A stretch of DNA of 64,000 bases from Ptychodera flava (GCF_041260155.1 NC_091931.1:8304361-8368360); one strand, 5' to 3'. Counted from the stretch's first letter, positions 10,388-26,921 are shown. Notes: generated from the letters alone by a model not told the origin. Translations and numbers: made by a program.

Positions 10388-12800
10388 GCGGACGCAGATA
10401 TGCGATTTTTCCGTTGTTGCTAAGCATGCTTATGCCAAATTCCATCGTTGCCAAGGGTCCTGGCGTGCGCTTCAGAGCAACATCAGACTGACTGGGTGAC
10501 GGTTCAGGTAGGTGGAGCTCTCCAAATTTTCGTTTAATTTCGCCAAGTAAGTTTGAGATCGAATATTTTAAGTAATCTTATCTTAAGAATACTGGTCTCC
10601 GATCAAATTGACCGTTCATGCAGTAATCCTCCTCTGAATAATGTAAATATGCCCAAAGAAAATTGACATTGCTGACGATAGTGGATTGCATCGTTAGGAG
10701 AAAGTTGTCAATATTATGTACTGCTTTCTGATGTTAACATTTCCGTCTCACGGCCTTATCTTGAACAATTTTGGTAATTTCCGTAACAGTTTATGTATAG
10801 GAATAGATTTTGTGAATATCGCTTCTGGAGGAGGTCATTTGACAGTACGATAGCGTATGAAATGCAGACACCTGAAAACCGGAATTACATTAACTTTCCA
10901 GGCGATATAATTGATGATAACTTCGTTCACAATATTCATATTTAGTATCACGGTCGTTTAATCCAGTTATTTGTTAGGGAAGCATTAAGTTGACAATCTT
11001 CTGTCGCTTACTTAATGTATTATCATGCAGAATAGCTATAACCGTCGCGGTATTTCAAAACCAATACCATGCAAGTTACCCTCGAGCCACAGTCACTTGC
11101 TGTTCGATATACGGCGATGGCCGCTTTGGTATGCAGAAACATAGAAAGTCGGGAAATGGAATAGCCGCTATACGCACGTACAGCCGAGTTCGGAGACGGA
11201 TTTTCCTGACAAAAGCTATAGTTTACTTAATAAACCAGCATCGATGGCTTCCAATACCTCTCTGAATCCATACCTGTTATAGTCTATCGTCAATAACGAC
11301 CTTCTTGCATTTTTGGGTACGATTTCCGATTCTTCTCTCGATTTTTCTCTGACTGTCTACAATGTGACGTAGTATTAAACATGAAAAAAACAAAGTCCCC
11401 TTCCTATGACCCGCGTCTTTAGCCATAGCAGTGACTATTTTTTAGCTTCACCTGTACACATTAGAGAAAATGATAGTCTAGAGGGCGATGCTGTATACTA
11501 AGTATGCTGAAGTTCATATCAAGTATAGGGAGTCTATTGGGAGTTCACGTCGGATGAGCATTAAGTTTGTGAGATGAGATCCTATCAGAAACAAATGAGA
11601 GCATTTAAGTCGGACGATTCCACAGAACAGCTGATATGGAAGGATGTTTTGTGAAAATCCTGTTTTATATAACAATATCTGCGACTGATATCTGTTAATA
11701 TATCATGCATGTTTATCCATTGAAGTGATAATTTTCAAAGAGTGTCATTCTTTATACAATTTATGCACTAAATTGTCCTAACAATTGACTGAGGACTTGA
11801 TAAATAATCATTGACAAATACTTTTAAAACATATGTATAATAAATGATAAATTTGCTGGTTTTTAATATGCATGTATATTAATAAGTGGTGTGAACTTAT
11901 TCTTTCAGATCAACACTACATGGACTGACGGCCAGTGAACGTTATGCGTGACAAGACTGAAACATTTAAATTTCTTTTTGACATGTCATTACAACAATGA
12001 TTTATTGCCATTAAAGACATTAATCATTATTACAATCTAGATTTGCTGCAATTTTATGAATTTTGGTTCAACGAAGTACAAATATCCACAAAGATTTTAA
12101 GATTTATTAGTAATAAAGCTCTACAAGTTACATTTGCTAGAACCGAATTATTGAAGCAGTCTTTTTGAGTAATTACCTGTACAACAATATGCCTTCAGCA
12201 ATAAAAGTTGCACAAGTGTTAGAGGTTTTAAGCAGGCTTGTTACAAATTTTATCGACAAAGCTTTTTCGACACTTTTACATGAAACCTGTCTGTGTTGTA
12301 ATGTTGTTGTTATCCTGTACTCTGTCTTCTGGTATAAGTTTTCTGTGTTTGACCCTTGTGAAAAGAGGCTGATACCTATCATGGCTATAGAGTTAAAATA
12401 AAGTTTATAGCGCATATTGTTGTTGTATTGTTGTAAGATACTTATTGCATCAAATTGTAAAAGATTTATAAAAAATACGTATTTTAATTTGGTTAAATCG
12501 CATAACCTCATCATTAATTAAACCTGTACTTTAGAACAATAATTGTTAAAATAATTGAACTCAGGTATAGTCTTGAAGCTGTGATACTTGTAATTTTTTT
12601 CCCTTTCTGGCTCAATATGCAAGAGTGTGCATTTCAAAAAAAAATCAGTGACAATCAGTAATAGTTCATTTATGCTTTTTTAGTAAATTCGTATTGGCCA
12701 CTTTAGAGATACAAGGCTTCAGTAAATCGCCTCATTTTTTATGCTTAATTTTCTGCACTGTTGTAGGAGAGATACTTTCTCTAGCGCAAAAGTTCAGGAT
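10388..12800. other. Flank upstream of the kinase remnant, no gene recognised
   Basis: Continues CpG-containing until about 10560 with a donor-like TTCAG/GTAGGT at 10507, a second possible first-exon end for the kinase locus. After that it is AT-rich with no supported exon. The open frame at 10990-11265 has no recognisable domain. Confidence 0.35.
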
Positions 12801-12814
12801 GAGAAACGGTAAAC

Positions 12815-12895
12815 GGTAGCCGACTGGCTTTGTGTGAGGCCTAGCAGCTAGGCGATGTTGCTGTGAGTGTGTGGGGGTTCGAATCCCGTTTGGAT
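12815..12895 (+). repeat. tRNA-derived SINE or tRNA pseudogene-like head
   Basis: An A-box-like TAGCCGACTGGC (12817-12828) is followed 47 bp later by a perfect B box GGTTCGAATCC (12876-12886) inside a T-arm GTGGGGGTTCGAATCCC. In between, CCTAG-CAG-CTAGG could form an anticodon-arm-like stem, and the extra length suggests a class II (Leu/Ser-like) ancestor. The acceptor ends do not pair, so it is not a functional tRNA; a SINE head or an old pseudogene is more likely. I could not define a SINE body or tail. Confidence 0.45.
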
Positions 12896-13654
12896 TATAG
12901 TAAAAATTATATTTGAGAAGCGCTACAATGAGTATCGTCGCTAGAGGGCAACCTTCACGCATGCGCTTTAGCTGTTATTTTAGGGATTTGCAAGGACTAA
13001 TGAGATGTGAGGAACAAAATAATTCTAAAGTATAAAGTTGAGAATGAGTTGCAACCAGACTCTTCAAGGAAAAAATATGTAACACAATCTTATGTAATTT
13101 CAAATGTAAAACAGTTGATCATAGCTGTCTGTGCTTTACATATGATTATTTTCAATGCCATTATGTTTGGCTGTTACTTATAATATGTATTAAACTTTCT
13201 CAGCTAAATGCAAATTGTAAAAATTATAGTATATGTCACAGTTATTATTATGTTACGGCATATTATAGTTCTTGTCCTATGAATTATGGAAGGTGATGGG
13301 TAACTGACTTGATTTCTTTCATTTTTACAATAGCAGTCACCTGAGCCAGCAGGTACAAAGAACATCCCAAGAAGCCTCATGAATATCTTAGGCAGACCTG
13401 CTGGCAAAGGTGACGTTAATTCTCAGAAACTGCTCTCTGGGCATGAAGATCTGAATGCCCAATGTCCCCCAGTGATGCCCAGTAAAGCCCAGCAAGCCAA
13501 GGCAAAGCAACCAGGAATTCCAATAACACCTCGGATTCCAAAGTGTTACACACCAGGCAATGTGAAAGACAAGAACCTCACATTGACCATGGGAGCAGTG
13601 TATCTCAACCATTATGAACTCAGGTTGAGACTTGGAGATGGGGGATTTGGAACA

Positions 13655-15952
13655 GTAAGTATATATGCACTAAATAATTTATACACTGGGACAAACCTTA
13701 TGTCCTTGCACTCTTCTGTTGTCAGTTTTAAATTATTTGAGCAGTCAGTATATTTTTGCAGCTTGAAATGTACCGAAAAGTGGTCAACAAAACAATACCC
13801 TCTGTCCTTCAAACAGGTAGAATATAAACAGACAATGTAGTGACAGTTTCTAGAATCTACAGGAAATACATATCCATGATCTAAGAGCAAAAATAAGCAT
13901 TTGTTTTTGTTATCACACACATCACTTTGAAAGTTTGAACCCTGCACATCATATCTTTTTTCTGCTTCTTGGTATTCAACAAACCTTTGCCATATTATTT
14001 CTGCATCAAAGGTTAACTCCACTACCTAAATGATTCACAATATTGACTAAATTTCATGAATTGGAGATTCACAGGCTCACCATCAGAGTTGTTTGACATG
14101 GAATCTTAATTGCCATCCACACCAAGAGTATTAACAAAACTGATACAACTATTCATTCAAACATATAATGTCCTTCAGGTATTAGATTGACCATATACCA
14201 GATATACCAGCACCATATCTTGCTATTCAATCAATCCAAGGAACAACTAGTGGGAAATAGAAACACCCTGATATTTCTCCTTTGACTCCTTGCCTGGGAT
14301 CAAATAAATTCACAGAATTAGAAGTCCCTCATAATTCCATCCCAAATAATAGTATATAGGTTTCCTGAAACACTCCAAATCAATAATGTCCCTTCATCAG
14401 CGCAAAATTGACCAATCTCTATGCAAGTCTAATGCACTAAAAAACTGCAATTCAAATCTTCCAGTCAGGCACGCTCACAAGGTTTTTCCATAGATTGGGT
14501 CATAACTGTGTTAGGGAGGGCATGAACTGTCAAACACGGTCGGCCACACGTTCTGCCGCATCTGTAGATCCAGGGCTAGCACGTACAGGATGTGATTATC
14601 ACAAATTCTTTTGCATTGCTGTGTCCTTACTTAGTTTACTTAGCTAGATTACTGGACACAAGCATATGCCTGCCTCTATATATATCAAGATCGTCTATCT
14701 CACATAGTTGAGGCGAGACTGCAGGTAGTCTTTCTTTCAAGTTATATTTTAATGGCTGTCTGTCCCATAATCTGTCCAGGCTGTGCTCCAGTGAATACAG
14801 AGATGGTGCTGTAACAGTGTGTTCTGATAGAGAGATTCACAAATTTACAAATTCTGTTTGTAAACACATGTTTTTGGAGATCCAACTTTGCGTGGTTGTC
14901 TGATTTGTTTATTACAGTTCAATGAGAAATGTTGCTACACTTGGATCAAAAACACCATTTAGAATTTTGTCCTTGACGTATTATGCTCATCCACAAAGAT
15001 TACGCATCTGTCACTTTTGAGTTATAAAAAACCGGTTTCCGGGTCAAACATGGTATGTCACCATACCATAGCAATTGGGGGCCGACCGTCACTCAAAGTC
15101 ATGCCATCTGCTTCTCACGTCACAGCACTTTCTGTATCAGCATCTAAGCTTCTGTCAGAGTCACTGTAAATTCATGAGAGAGTTGCTATTGTCAGATTTC
15201 AATAGCACTTAGAGGGACTTTACTCGCTATCACTACTTATTAGAGTCACTGTTGCTTGCATTGCTATTATAACGACTTTTAGTTCTATTGTCTATATACT
15301 TCTCACTCTCCATCATCTAATGGGTATCTAGTGCACCTGCATTAGACCTGTCATAGTCTTTACCATGTTCACTCTGGTCATTCTAAGCTCAAGTTTTTTC
15401 TTGCATCGAATTACGCTTCGGACAGCAATTTCTGACCGTTGATGTGGATTGTGATCATCTACCATTGTTTGATTCTCGTAGACAGTGCAGCCATTGTTGG
15501 AGAAGGCCGACTTTGTAATCTGGGCATGTGCTATTATACTCTTAACCCTTTGCACCCTGACCCCCTGGTACTCTATGACATCATCGGACATTTCTGTCCG
15601 AGCCGGGTTCAAAGGGTTAAATGGTTGATCGTTGAGGGCGCTACAGTCATTTCTATAAAGTGCATAAACGGAGTTTGGTGGTGCGATAGAGACCTCTGTA
15701 TGTCAGAGGTCTTGAATTGATAACATTGCCAGGTAGTTCTGTTCTTTCTTGGGTAGAATTCTTTCATTTCACGCACCTTCAATATATTTGCATACAATTC
15801 TGTCCTATTTATGTCTATAACAATAGCTCAAAGCCCAGAATAGTTTTCAGGAAACGCTACTGGTGCAATCAAAAATGGAATTGTATTACGAACTTAAACA
15901 TCTGTTTGCTGATTTTACTTTGTGACTCCCTTTAATTTTGAATTCATTGCAG
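13655..15952. other. First intron of the kinase remnant
   Basis: A 2.3-kb intron, phase 0, donor ACA/GTAAGT and acceptor TTGCAG. It contains the TTAA-bounded hairpin at 15542-15620. The sequence just left of that hairpin (about 14900-15540) has scattered Asp/Ser-rich short frames on the minus strand that might be a decayed transposase head, but I cannot support a product. Confidence 0.45.
15542..15620. mobile_element. 79-bp foldback with TTAA ends (TTAACCCTTTG), possible piggyBac-type terminus or MITE
   Basis: TTAACCCTTTGCACCC at the left pairs with GGGTTCAAAGGGTTAA at the right, leaving a loop of about 45 bp. TTAA followed by CCC is the piggyBac-type junction. It may be a whole mini-MITE or the compound end of a larger decayed element extending left. 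The same TTAACCCTTTG terminus recurs at 26922-27140. Confidence 0.45.
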
Positions 15953-16421
15953 GTGGTCAAAGTATGGGATTATGAATCTTGCCAGGAGAAAGCAATGAAA
16001 ATTATTGAACTGGGCAACAACAGACGTTTGCGTAAGCTTCTGAAAGGTGAAATTAAAATTCTGAGTTGGATTCAAGAAAAAAATAGTACAGGAGAGAATG
16101 TACATATAGGTAAGCAAAGTATAGTCACATTTCTTAACCTTATCTTAAGAGTACTACTGTTTCACAAGGTATATCACTCTTTTTGTCAGTTGGGTCTTAC
16201 CATTCCAAATCCAATCAAGGGGATTGCAAGAGTGTTACCATTCAGTTCTTTATATTCCAAAAATAAATTCCTCATGAAGTTTTGAACTTTATTTTGCTGT
16301 GCAGCAGTTCAACGCATAGTATATCCACTATTTGGATGAGAAAGACACAACATATGTTTAAAACCAGGAACTGGAGGAGTGATTTGAATGTCTGCAGCAG
16401 TTATAAGTTTAAAATATCAAA

Positions 16422-16525
<104 letters not shown>

Positions 16526-17097
16526 CTTAAACCCTGTCTATGACAACCATTCTTAAAGAAAAGTCCAATTTTACATTTGTTCAAAACACTCACTTCTTCA
16601 CTGTTTTCCAATGTATATATATATATGCACTGCATGTATCGGCAGAATTACTTGTAACATTGATACCTATACCCACCTGAACCTGGCATTTGCATTGTTC
16701 TCTAAAGTCAGCTGTTTCATCAGTGTGTGCAACAGTCCAGTATGTTATAAACACTAGCTGAAAATCACGTAAATACTTAATATATTTTTCTGTTTGTCTT
16801 AACAGTGATGATGGATTCAGCCTTTAAGTACAAAGATGCATTGTGCCTGGTTCTACCATTGTATAATTACGACCTTCGTGCAATGAGAGATGATTCAAAA
16901 GCAAACTTAAGGCACTTTCTCTCAACAAGATCAGAATAATACTGACACAGGTGTTGGCAGCGCTTGTCTTTCTGAGCAGTACAGATGTTTGGATTGTTCA
17001 TGGCGACATCAAGCCAGAAAACATCATGATCGCCAATCCTGATACATGTGAAGTCCAACTCATTGATTTTGGCCTTGCACTCCATCGCAGTAAATGT

Positions 17098-17743
17098 GTA
17101 AGTATGAAGTCTAATGTTAAGATAGTATGCACCTCAATTGAAAGATTTCAATTTTTTGCACAACATAATTTCCTTAATGAAACATTCAAGCATTCTTTGA
17201 ACACAGTAAGGATAAAAATAAGGGGTCACACCATACAAATTTTGGTATCAGCAAAGGAAACATACCATTTGGAAATTCAAATTGCTATGCCATCCCTGTG
17301 TTTACTCTATGATGAAAAATTTACTTTCTGATTTCCATGAAACTAAAACAGTGAAAATATTAAATTCTTCACTTGCTCGAAAATGACCCCCCCCACCCCG
17401 AACATTAGACCAGAAAAGAAGTGTAGAAGTTTCTAGTCTTTGAGGTGCATTCTACCTTACAAATTGTACCTAGTCAGTATGCAGGAGTCTTTTTTTAGCC
17501 TCTTGTGGTCCAGCTATACTCTGCGTTAGATAAACTTAAAGATCAGAAATCATCATCTTATAAATTTCAATTTAAAGTCATTTTGATCATTTTGAGCAGA
17601 AGTTGGAATGATGTGGTGTACTTCTCTCTGCTGTAATTGGGCAATATTCCGTCTCAACTCCTCACTTAACATTACGCAATAACTTAATACTAATCATACT
17701 AAAATGCCTATTGATGTTTTAATATTTAATCTTCACTATACAG
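17098..17743. other. Third intron of the kinase remnant
   Basis: A 646-bp intron with donor TGT/GTAAGT and acceptor TATACAG. It holds a short C-rich run near 17388 and nothing else of note. Confidence 0.6.
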
Positions 17744-18225
17744 AAAAAAGGACTTGTCCTGGGAACCCTGCTTTACCAGGCTCCAGAATTCTTGTTTGGC
17801 ACCAAGTTTGACCACACCATCGACATGTGAAGCCTAGGAGTGTCCCTTTGTGAACTGTACACAGGGAATGAATTGTTCTCTGCATCTGATGAGGTCAGTA
17901 TTTCTCAAAAACAATATCTGTCATTCAGTGTGTTTACAGGTATGCAGTTTCACAAACTTTCTGATGATCGGAGGTTAATTGGGACACAAAAAATTGCCGA
18001 ACCAGTAAATTTGCCACACCTTGCGAATGCTGAGGGAATTCTACGACAGACTCAGGACAACTCCATTTTGCATGACGATTTTACTCTCAGTATGCTGTAC
18101 TATATTCTTGGCCTCAAATGTTATTTCAGCAAAAACATTGATGACAATACAGTGATGTTATTTGGAATCAGCCCTAATTTTCTTTATAGTTTAAAAGTTT
18201 CTTCATTTGTGTATTGATTTATTTA

Positions 18226-18411
18226 CAGTGAAACTTGTCTAAACCGAACCCCGTCTAAACTTGGAAGCCTGTCGAAACTGAACCCTTTTCCCAGTCCCAT
18301 TCTAATAGAACTCTATGTTAAAAGAACCTTTATAAACCAAACACCTCTCCAATCCGAACAATTTTCTGAGTCCCTGTAGGGCTCAGTTTAGACGGGTTTT
18401 ACCGTACACTG
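18226..18411. mobile_element. 186-bp MITE, Tc1/mariner-pogo type (TA target, CAGTG..CACTG ends)
   Basis: The element begins CAGTGAAACTTGTCTAAAC and ends with GTTTAGACGGGTTTTACCG plus TACACTG, imperfect inverted repeats of about 25 bp. TA dinucleotides flank it at 18224-18225 and 18412-18413. It lies in the fourth kinase intron. The ends resemble those of Tigger-like MITEs. There is no coding capacity. Confidence 0.75.
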
Positions 18412-18416
18412 TATTT

Positions 18417-18436
18417 GTTTATTTATTTATTTATTT
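18417..18436. repeat. Short (TTTA)n microsatellite
   Basis: Five copies of a TTTA-type tetranucleotide immediately right of the MITE at 18226-18411. Confidence 0.8.
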
Positions 18437-18934
18437 TCATTACCATTATGGGATGAGCTGTTATTGCTTTTATTCACTGACTGAAATTATTTTACTTTTC
18501 CCTCTTTCAGCATTCTATGACTATTTTACTGATACCATATTTTGAATCATTTAGGTTACATAGTTATGGTTTATTCAGCAATGCTGTGGTGATTTAGATG
18601 GGCATAACAAGCAAAGGCAAAAAAGACATGATGCACATATCGTAAAATGATACGGGAATGACCAGAAACAAATCAAAGTTTTTTAGCTTCTGTAATTGTG
18701 AAAACAGTTTTTGACAAATGGGCAGTTGTGTAACAAGGATTAGTTAACCTCGCTCCCTATTAATTTAAAGTCTTCCTGTCTCCACAGCAAGGTCTTATTA
18801 TACAGTTTATGGACAGTTTGGGCGAGGTTTCTCAACACATTCTCAAAAAAGGAAGATTCAGAAACTGGTATTTTAAGAAAAGAGCCAGTGGAAAATATGA
18901 ATTGAAGATGAAGGACTCACGATATAACACACCT

Positions 18935-20145
18935 GTGAGTATCATGCATGGAATATAAAACTTGACAGTTATTCAAGTGTCATAATACCTCCCAGGTGAA
19001 GTTACTTCCAATGGCGTGAATGCTTTTATATTCACCATGTGTGACTCTTTGATCAAATGACTTGTTCAGGATAGTTTTGGCAAGTGTTATATAATGATAG
19101 GCAAAGTAACTACATATGACCCTTATTTGTAGGTGATATAGCCCTTGGACAAAATCATAACATTTGAGCAAGCTGTTGAGAGTGAGCCTGGTACAAAGCC
19201 CACTCATGAGGAATTTGATAAATTCTTTAAATTCGTGTTCCTTGAGCACCTCACAAGCATTTAACGTTAAATGAATATAAAAAATCTACCACAAGCAGAA
19301 ATTGTTGAAGGCAAAAATATACCAACAAGAATTGACCGACTATTCTGCCATTCTTAGAACTACGGGTAGCATGGTACATAGAAGTACACTGACAGACAAC
19401 CACTGCCAAAAAAACTGGGATAATTTTTTTCTCAGAGTATAGGAACAGTATATCATGCATGTATCACATGCTTTTCTTAACATCGGCAGACTGTCATACT
19501 GATCAGCTGAATTATCATGCTCTCTCTTTTCTAAATCTTGCAGAAATCATGATCTGAGAGTATGTACAAGCAATTAATCATAAACATGATATGTGATACC
19601 AAGGTAGAATATGTATAGGAAAAATATGTTAAGCCTTGTTGGTTTGATGGTACATAAAAAAGCCAACTGTTTATTAAAATGAAGAGAGTATATTCAATTT
19701 TACTTTGAATATACTTTTCCATATTTTTTTAGTTGCAGGAAAATACCAGACACGTGCCAGGCTTCCATTATTGAGCAAGATAGTGCTAACTTCTGCAATT
19801 GCACAACCCACTCGTTCCTCTCATCATCTGAAAGTCATTTAGTAAAGAAGAAGTCAGATCTACACTGAGAGGAAATGGCAATGCTTCTCAATCAACTGCA
19901 AGTGCTTTGGCAGAACTTATATACAGTTAAAGAGCAATGTTAGCTGGATTAAAGTCCAAGGGTACAGTGCCGTTTAAAAAGTATATTAAAATGGGAACAA
20001 CCATTTCTCTCATTGCATAACATTTCAAGTCTATGTTAGCTAGAGTTTATAAATATTTTAAGAATAAAGTTTCTGTACTTAAGTGTAATCAAAGTCTCTG
20101 TAGTGTTCATCAGCTGTGTCCTCGTGTGAGATCTTCTCGGTATCC
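18935..20145. other. 3' flank of the kinase remnant, possible last exon
   Basis: After the fifth exon's donor (CCT/GTGAGT) the next acceptor-like site is near 19732-19736 (polypyrimidine, TTTTAG/TTGCAG). Joined in phase 0 it gives only about a dozen codons before a stop. A neighbouring frame is open for about 40 codons but does not fit the phase. I therefore cannot define the end of the gene, and the missing kinase helices are not visible here. Confidence 0.35.
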
Positions 20146-20501
20146 TTTTAAAGAGACAGTAGCTGTAATATTTGATTTTTGCCCCGCTACTTTTGGTTTT
20201 AATGTTAACCACATATTCCTATGGAACTCCCTGAAAACCTGTTGCCATTCAACTTGTCAAGCAAGCCTGTACGTGTGTAAACTGCATTGTTATTATTGAG
20301 AAGTGAATTCTACTCCTGGCTAGAGTTCAAATGTAAACAATAATAGTGCATTTGAAATGTGTAGACGCTATGGTATGTTGACAGGTTAAATAGTAGGTGT
20401 TTGAACATTCTTTCGGGGCGGGGAAAGGACAAGAAATTATTGTTGACATTTGAAACAAAACATACTGAAAAAATGTCAAAAGTTACAGCTACTGGCCCTT
20501 G
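20146..20501. mobile_element. About 355-bp TIR element, family shared with 40751-41099
   Basis: Left end TTTTAAAGAGACAGTAGCTG and the right-end reverse complement AAGGGCCAGTAGCTGTAAC form imperfect inverted repeats. A second copy at 40751-41099 has ends TTAAAGGGACATTAGCTG and, inverted, TTAAAGATCAATTAGCTG. Similar length and ends in two places identify a non-autonomous family. No transposase is encoded. Confidence 0.65.
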
Positions 20502-23406
20502 AAATGAAAATTTGGAGACCAACTGAAGGGTGTGTGCACTTGTCTGAAACACTGCCAGAGCAGCAATTGGCAGTTTGGACAGGATAAATGAACTAGCAAA
20601 GGATAGCTGCCTGATCCACACAATGGGCATAAATAACTGTTCATATATACCTTGAAATCCTCACAGAAACATATTGTCCATCAGAATGGATGGCATTCAA
20701 TGCCTTACCCTCGGTTCCTCATTCTGTTTTCATTCTGGTATGACCTAGCTGTCCTTGAAAATTCCACTAAATTTCTTATTTAGTATAAAGTGAAAACTTA
20801 TAATCACTTGCCCATTCTGTCTCAAGTAATGTTGTAATGTAGTAAAAGGCAAAGTCCATTAAATGGGTTACTGAAAGAATAGCTGCAAGATTTTTTGATT
20901 TCAATGACCCCACAGTTGATGAGTTTGTAAGAAAAAGAGATGGATTTGCCATAGAGTGCAGCTTGTGATATTGGAACAGAAGGGTCACATGTGACATAAC
21001 ACATGGACACTATATAGATACCCTGTTTTTCAGCTCAACTTCTCAACTCTTGAATAAACTTGAACTAACTTGAAGTATGAAGACTTTGAGAAGTACTCCA
21101 GCAAAGTTGGTAAAAACAATTCATATTATCATTACAACAATTTAATAGGCAATGAAGATAATAAAAGGTATGTTCTCCACTCATCAAAGATATTACCACA
21201 ATTGGAAATCTGAGCTGTTTAAACACACGTTCAGTTTCAAGTCAATATGTATTTTTTTAAAATTCTTAAACTTATGAAACTAAGATTTGCAGATAGAATA
21301 CTGTCTAATTCATATCAAATGAACTTGTTTGGACATGTTCTTTCAGTGACAAAGAAACACTTGGGTGTTTTGCTTATGAAAATTCTTGAACTGTGCTATT
21401 GGAAAAACAATTTCTGGAAATGTGTTATTCAATTTTAAGACTGTCACAACTAAGTGAAAAGTATTTTTTTATTTTCTGGTAGTGAGCCTCGGAAACTGGA
21501 AGAATCTAAACTTTTAGTTAACTTTTCTCAAGGAAACTTTCAGCCATTCTCATCCAAAATCAAGAATATAATTTGAGCATGGAAGGGTCATCTTGCAATC
21601 AGTTGTTTTAGAGAAACAAATTACCCAAAGTTTATTAATATTTGAAATTCAAAATATTGATCTCTTAGGATAAATTCTTGATTTTTCATATGAAACAAGA
21701 CTGTTAAACGTTTTACTTTTAGTCCTAAACCTTCATTTATGAAGAATACATCACAAAATATGAACAATTTGAAAAATTATTCCAAATAAATGACAATGTT
21801 GACACAATTATTGTGATTTTGCTACAAAAAATGCATAGATCTGACATTTGTCAATATTTCCAGCTCCAAATACTCTTGCAAGACCCATACTAAAATCATT
21901 AAAATCCATGGGACTCTTTCAAAACAGGTAATCTACCAGAATTCTGATACAATCTGCCAATGGTGAAGGGAAACTGCAACAGATTTTGCAAATACTGAAG
22001 TTGGAATTCAGCAATTTGTCAGTACATAATTGCACTAATCAAGGCGTGGAATGCTCTCTGCTTGTCACAAGTGTTGGGTATTCCAATGTTAGAATGGTCA
22101 GATTGAGGTATCTGGGTCAGTGTAGAACTATAAAATATTTGAAGGACAAGTACAACGAATTCATTAGATGTGCACACACACTTCATAAAATATAGTTCCC
22201 TCTAGCTTTCTCTAGACTTCTACACTCTTTATACTGAAAATCAGCGAATCAATGTTTCTCCACTTGCACAATTTATTTTTTCAATCTTCAAAACAGGACA
22301 CCCAAAAGTAGACTTGTTTTGATAGAAGCAATACAACAGCAGAAAATGTCTCAAGCTTCATGCAATTTTTATGACAATTTTTAAAAAGATCATTACCTGT
22401 AATATTTGGCTGAAAATGAATGCTAGCATATTTTTTAAAGACTGTACTAGAGTAAAGTAAAAATTTGCTGATGGAAATGAAACATTGTATCATGATTTTC
22501 TATCATGATACAGAAAATATGTTTTGTACCATGTTGTTCATTGATTTTGTTTTAAAACTAGCTCCACAATTGATCATTGTATGGACTTTGTTTTAGTACC
22601 TCAGAAATTATTATTAATGTTTTTGTTAACCATGACGTTGACAGTATAATCGTAAGTTCTTGGCTCATTAATAATGCCTGATGGTATGAAAAAAGTCTAT
22701 ATTGTCATATAGCCAGGCCAACACTGCCCAGTGTCTGCTTTGATCCCAATGGACTAAGGTTGAAGAGAGAATTAATGGGGAAACAACTATGTAGAATTAG
22801 AGAGAAAGGAGAACCAGGGTGATTATGAATATCCATTAGAGATCTCACAATTGCTCTACTGTACAATTGTCATGCATTCTTTGTTATCGTGTTTGTTGGT
22901 TATACTTATTACTTTGTGTATATTTATTTCTTTGTAAAATTGTTTGCGTGTTTCGTTTTTTTTCCTTGTACTTTATTCTTTTTCCTGTATTTTATTTGTC
23001 TGCTTGGTTGTTTGTTTGTTTGTTTTTGAGTTCAGTTGTTTACTAATTATCCAGCGGTCCCCGAGCTCTGCCATTGTTTATAGCTTGATAATCTTGAGGT
23101 CCCATCGTTGACAAGTTTCAATAAATCAATAAGCTTACAGTTTAAGCTGACAGACAGGGTTCATCCAAAGAAGGAACACAAATTTGAGTGAGCAAGAATG
23201 AATATTAAACATGACTTTGACCATTGATGTGGTACCAGGGCTATTCGATTCTTCCTACTGCCTCCATGAATGGCTTATGCTGCAGGCACCAGCTTCTACA
23301 CTCTCTACACACATACACATATAAGCTTGCATAGACATTTCATTAGCAAAAGACTGCAGTAAAGGCCTGTGCCGGTGTCAGATTGTCTCACAAGGAAATT
23401 TACTAA
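20502..23406. other. AT-rich intergenic stretch, no gene recognised
   Basis: About 2.9 kb with only short open stretches and no recognised domain. Near 22496-22508 there is a short dyad (ATCATGATTTTCTATCATGAT). A (TTTG)n run lies near 23006-23025. Confidence 0.4.
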
Positions 23407-25916
<2,510 letters not shown>

Positions 25917-25919
25917 TAA

Positions 25920-26921
25920 CTAGATGCCAATGTCAATGAAAAACAAAAGGCTATGACACCCATAATCCTCTTACATACCAGAACGAACATGATCCTGGGG
26001 ATCAATGTTACCTGATACTCGGGTCCTTGCCTGACCAACTTTGGTGACAAACATAAGACGTTAATGTTCCATTGTTATGTTTATCTTATCCAGCTGTTGC
26101 TATGATGGGAATGTCAGGTCTGTGACAACTCACTTAAGATAATCTGTTTGCAAATGTTGACATAGAAATTAGTCCTCTGATAACCAAGTAGGGAAGTGGC
26201 TTTCTGGTATGTAGTCTTAGATCTCCCTTCTACTTAAAATCTTATGCTCCAACAAAGTGTACTAGGTAAGTTTTTATAAAGTAATAGTTCTGCAAGGAAG
26301 CCATGATGGCAAGGGATGTGCATGCTGAACTGAATATTTTAGAAATGGATATATTCAAAGGAATGTATCATGGAAATAAATGTGTAAAGATTTCTAAAGA
26401 AAAAGTTTTGACAGTACCATGAGGCTTTTGTAAACCTATGATGAAAACTATTTGATAGCAGACATATTCATAGTCTTTCCTATATAGCCTCAAGAACATG
26501 ACTTTTGAAAACAAATCACATGTATGTTTGTTGTAGTGATTTGAGAGTTCTTCATCGCTCATGTTGGGAAAATTAAACTACCTCACAAAAGCCACATGAA
26601 ATTGACTATAGAGTACTCTTTTAGTAAGAAACTTTTAATTAGAATGGTGGTTTATTGTAGATTTATTGGAGATCTTAGCCATTACATTTGATTTCAGTAG
26701 TTTATTGTTATTTAGTACTAAATTTTGAGAATTATATCATTTTAACTCATTGATCGTCTTGATATTTCTTATAGTTATTTTTCTGTGGTTTTATTCCATA
26801 TCTTTCCGGTTGGGGAGAGTTTTATCATTGATTCTGCTAAATCATCTTGCAGTCACATAAAAACTTGCATTCACAAAGGATCAATCCTTACTAGTTAACT
26901 TTTGGCTTTGTAGGCATTTTC
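25920..26921. other. AT-rich spacer, no gene recognised
   Basis: Lies between the Harbinger-type element and the TTAACCCTTTG-type repeat. No supported exon and no terminal repeats noted. Confidence 0.4.

Noticed and set aside
12815-12895. Functional tRNA gene
   Set aside because: The acceptor ends do not pair; only the A and B box regions look tRNA-like.
19739-19868. Last kinase exon in the frame starting KIPDTCQAS
   Set aside because: Does not fit the phase left by exon 18788-18934 from any nearby acceptor, and lacks kinase helix motifs.
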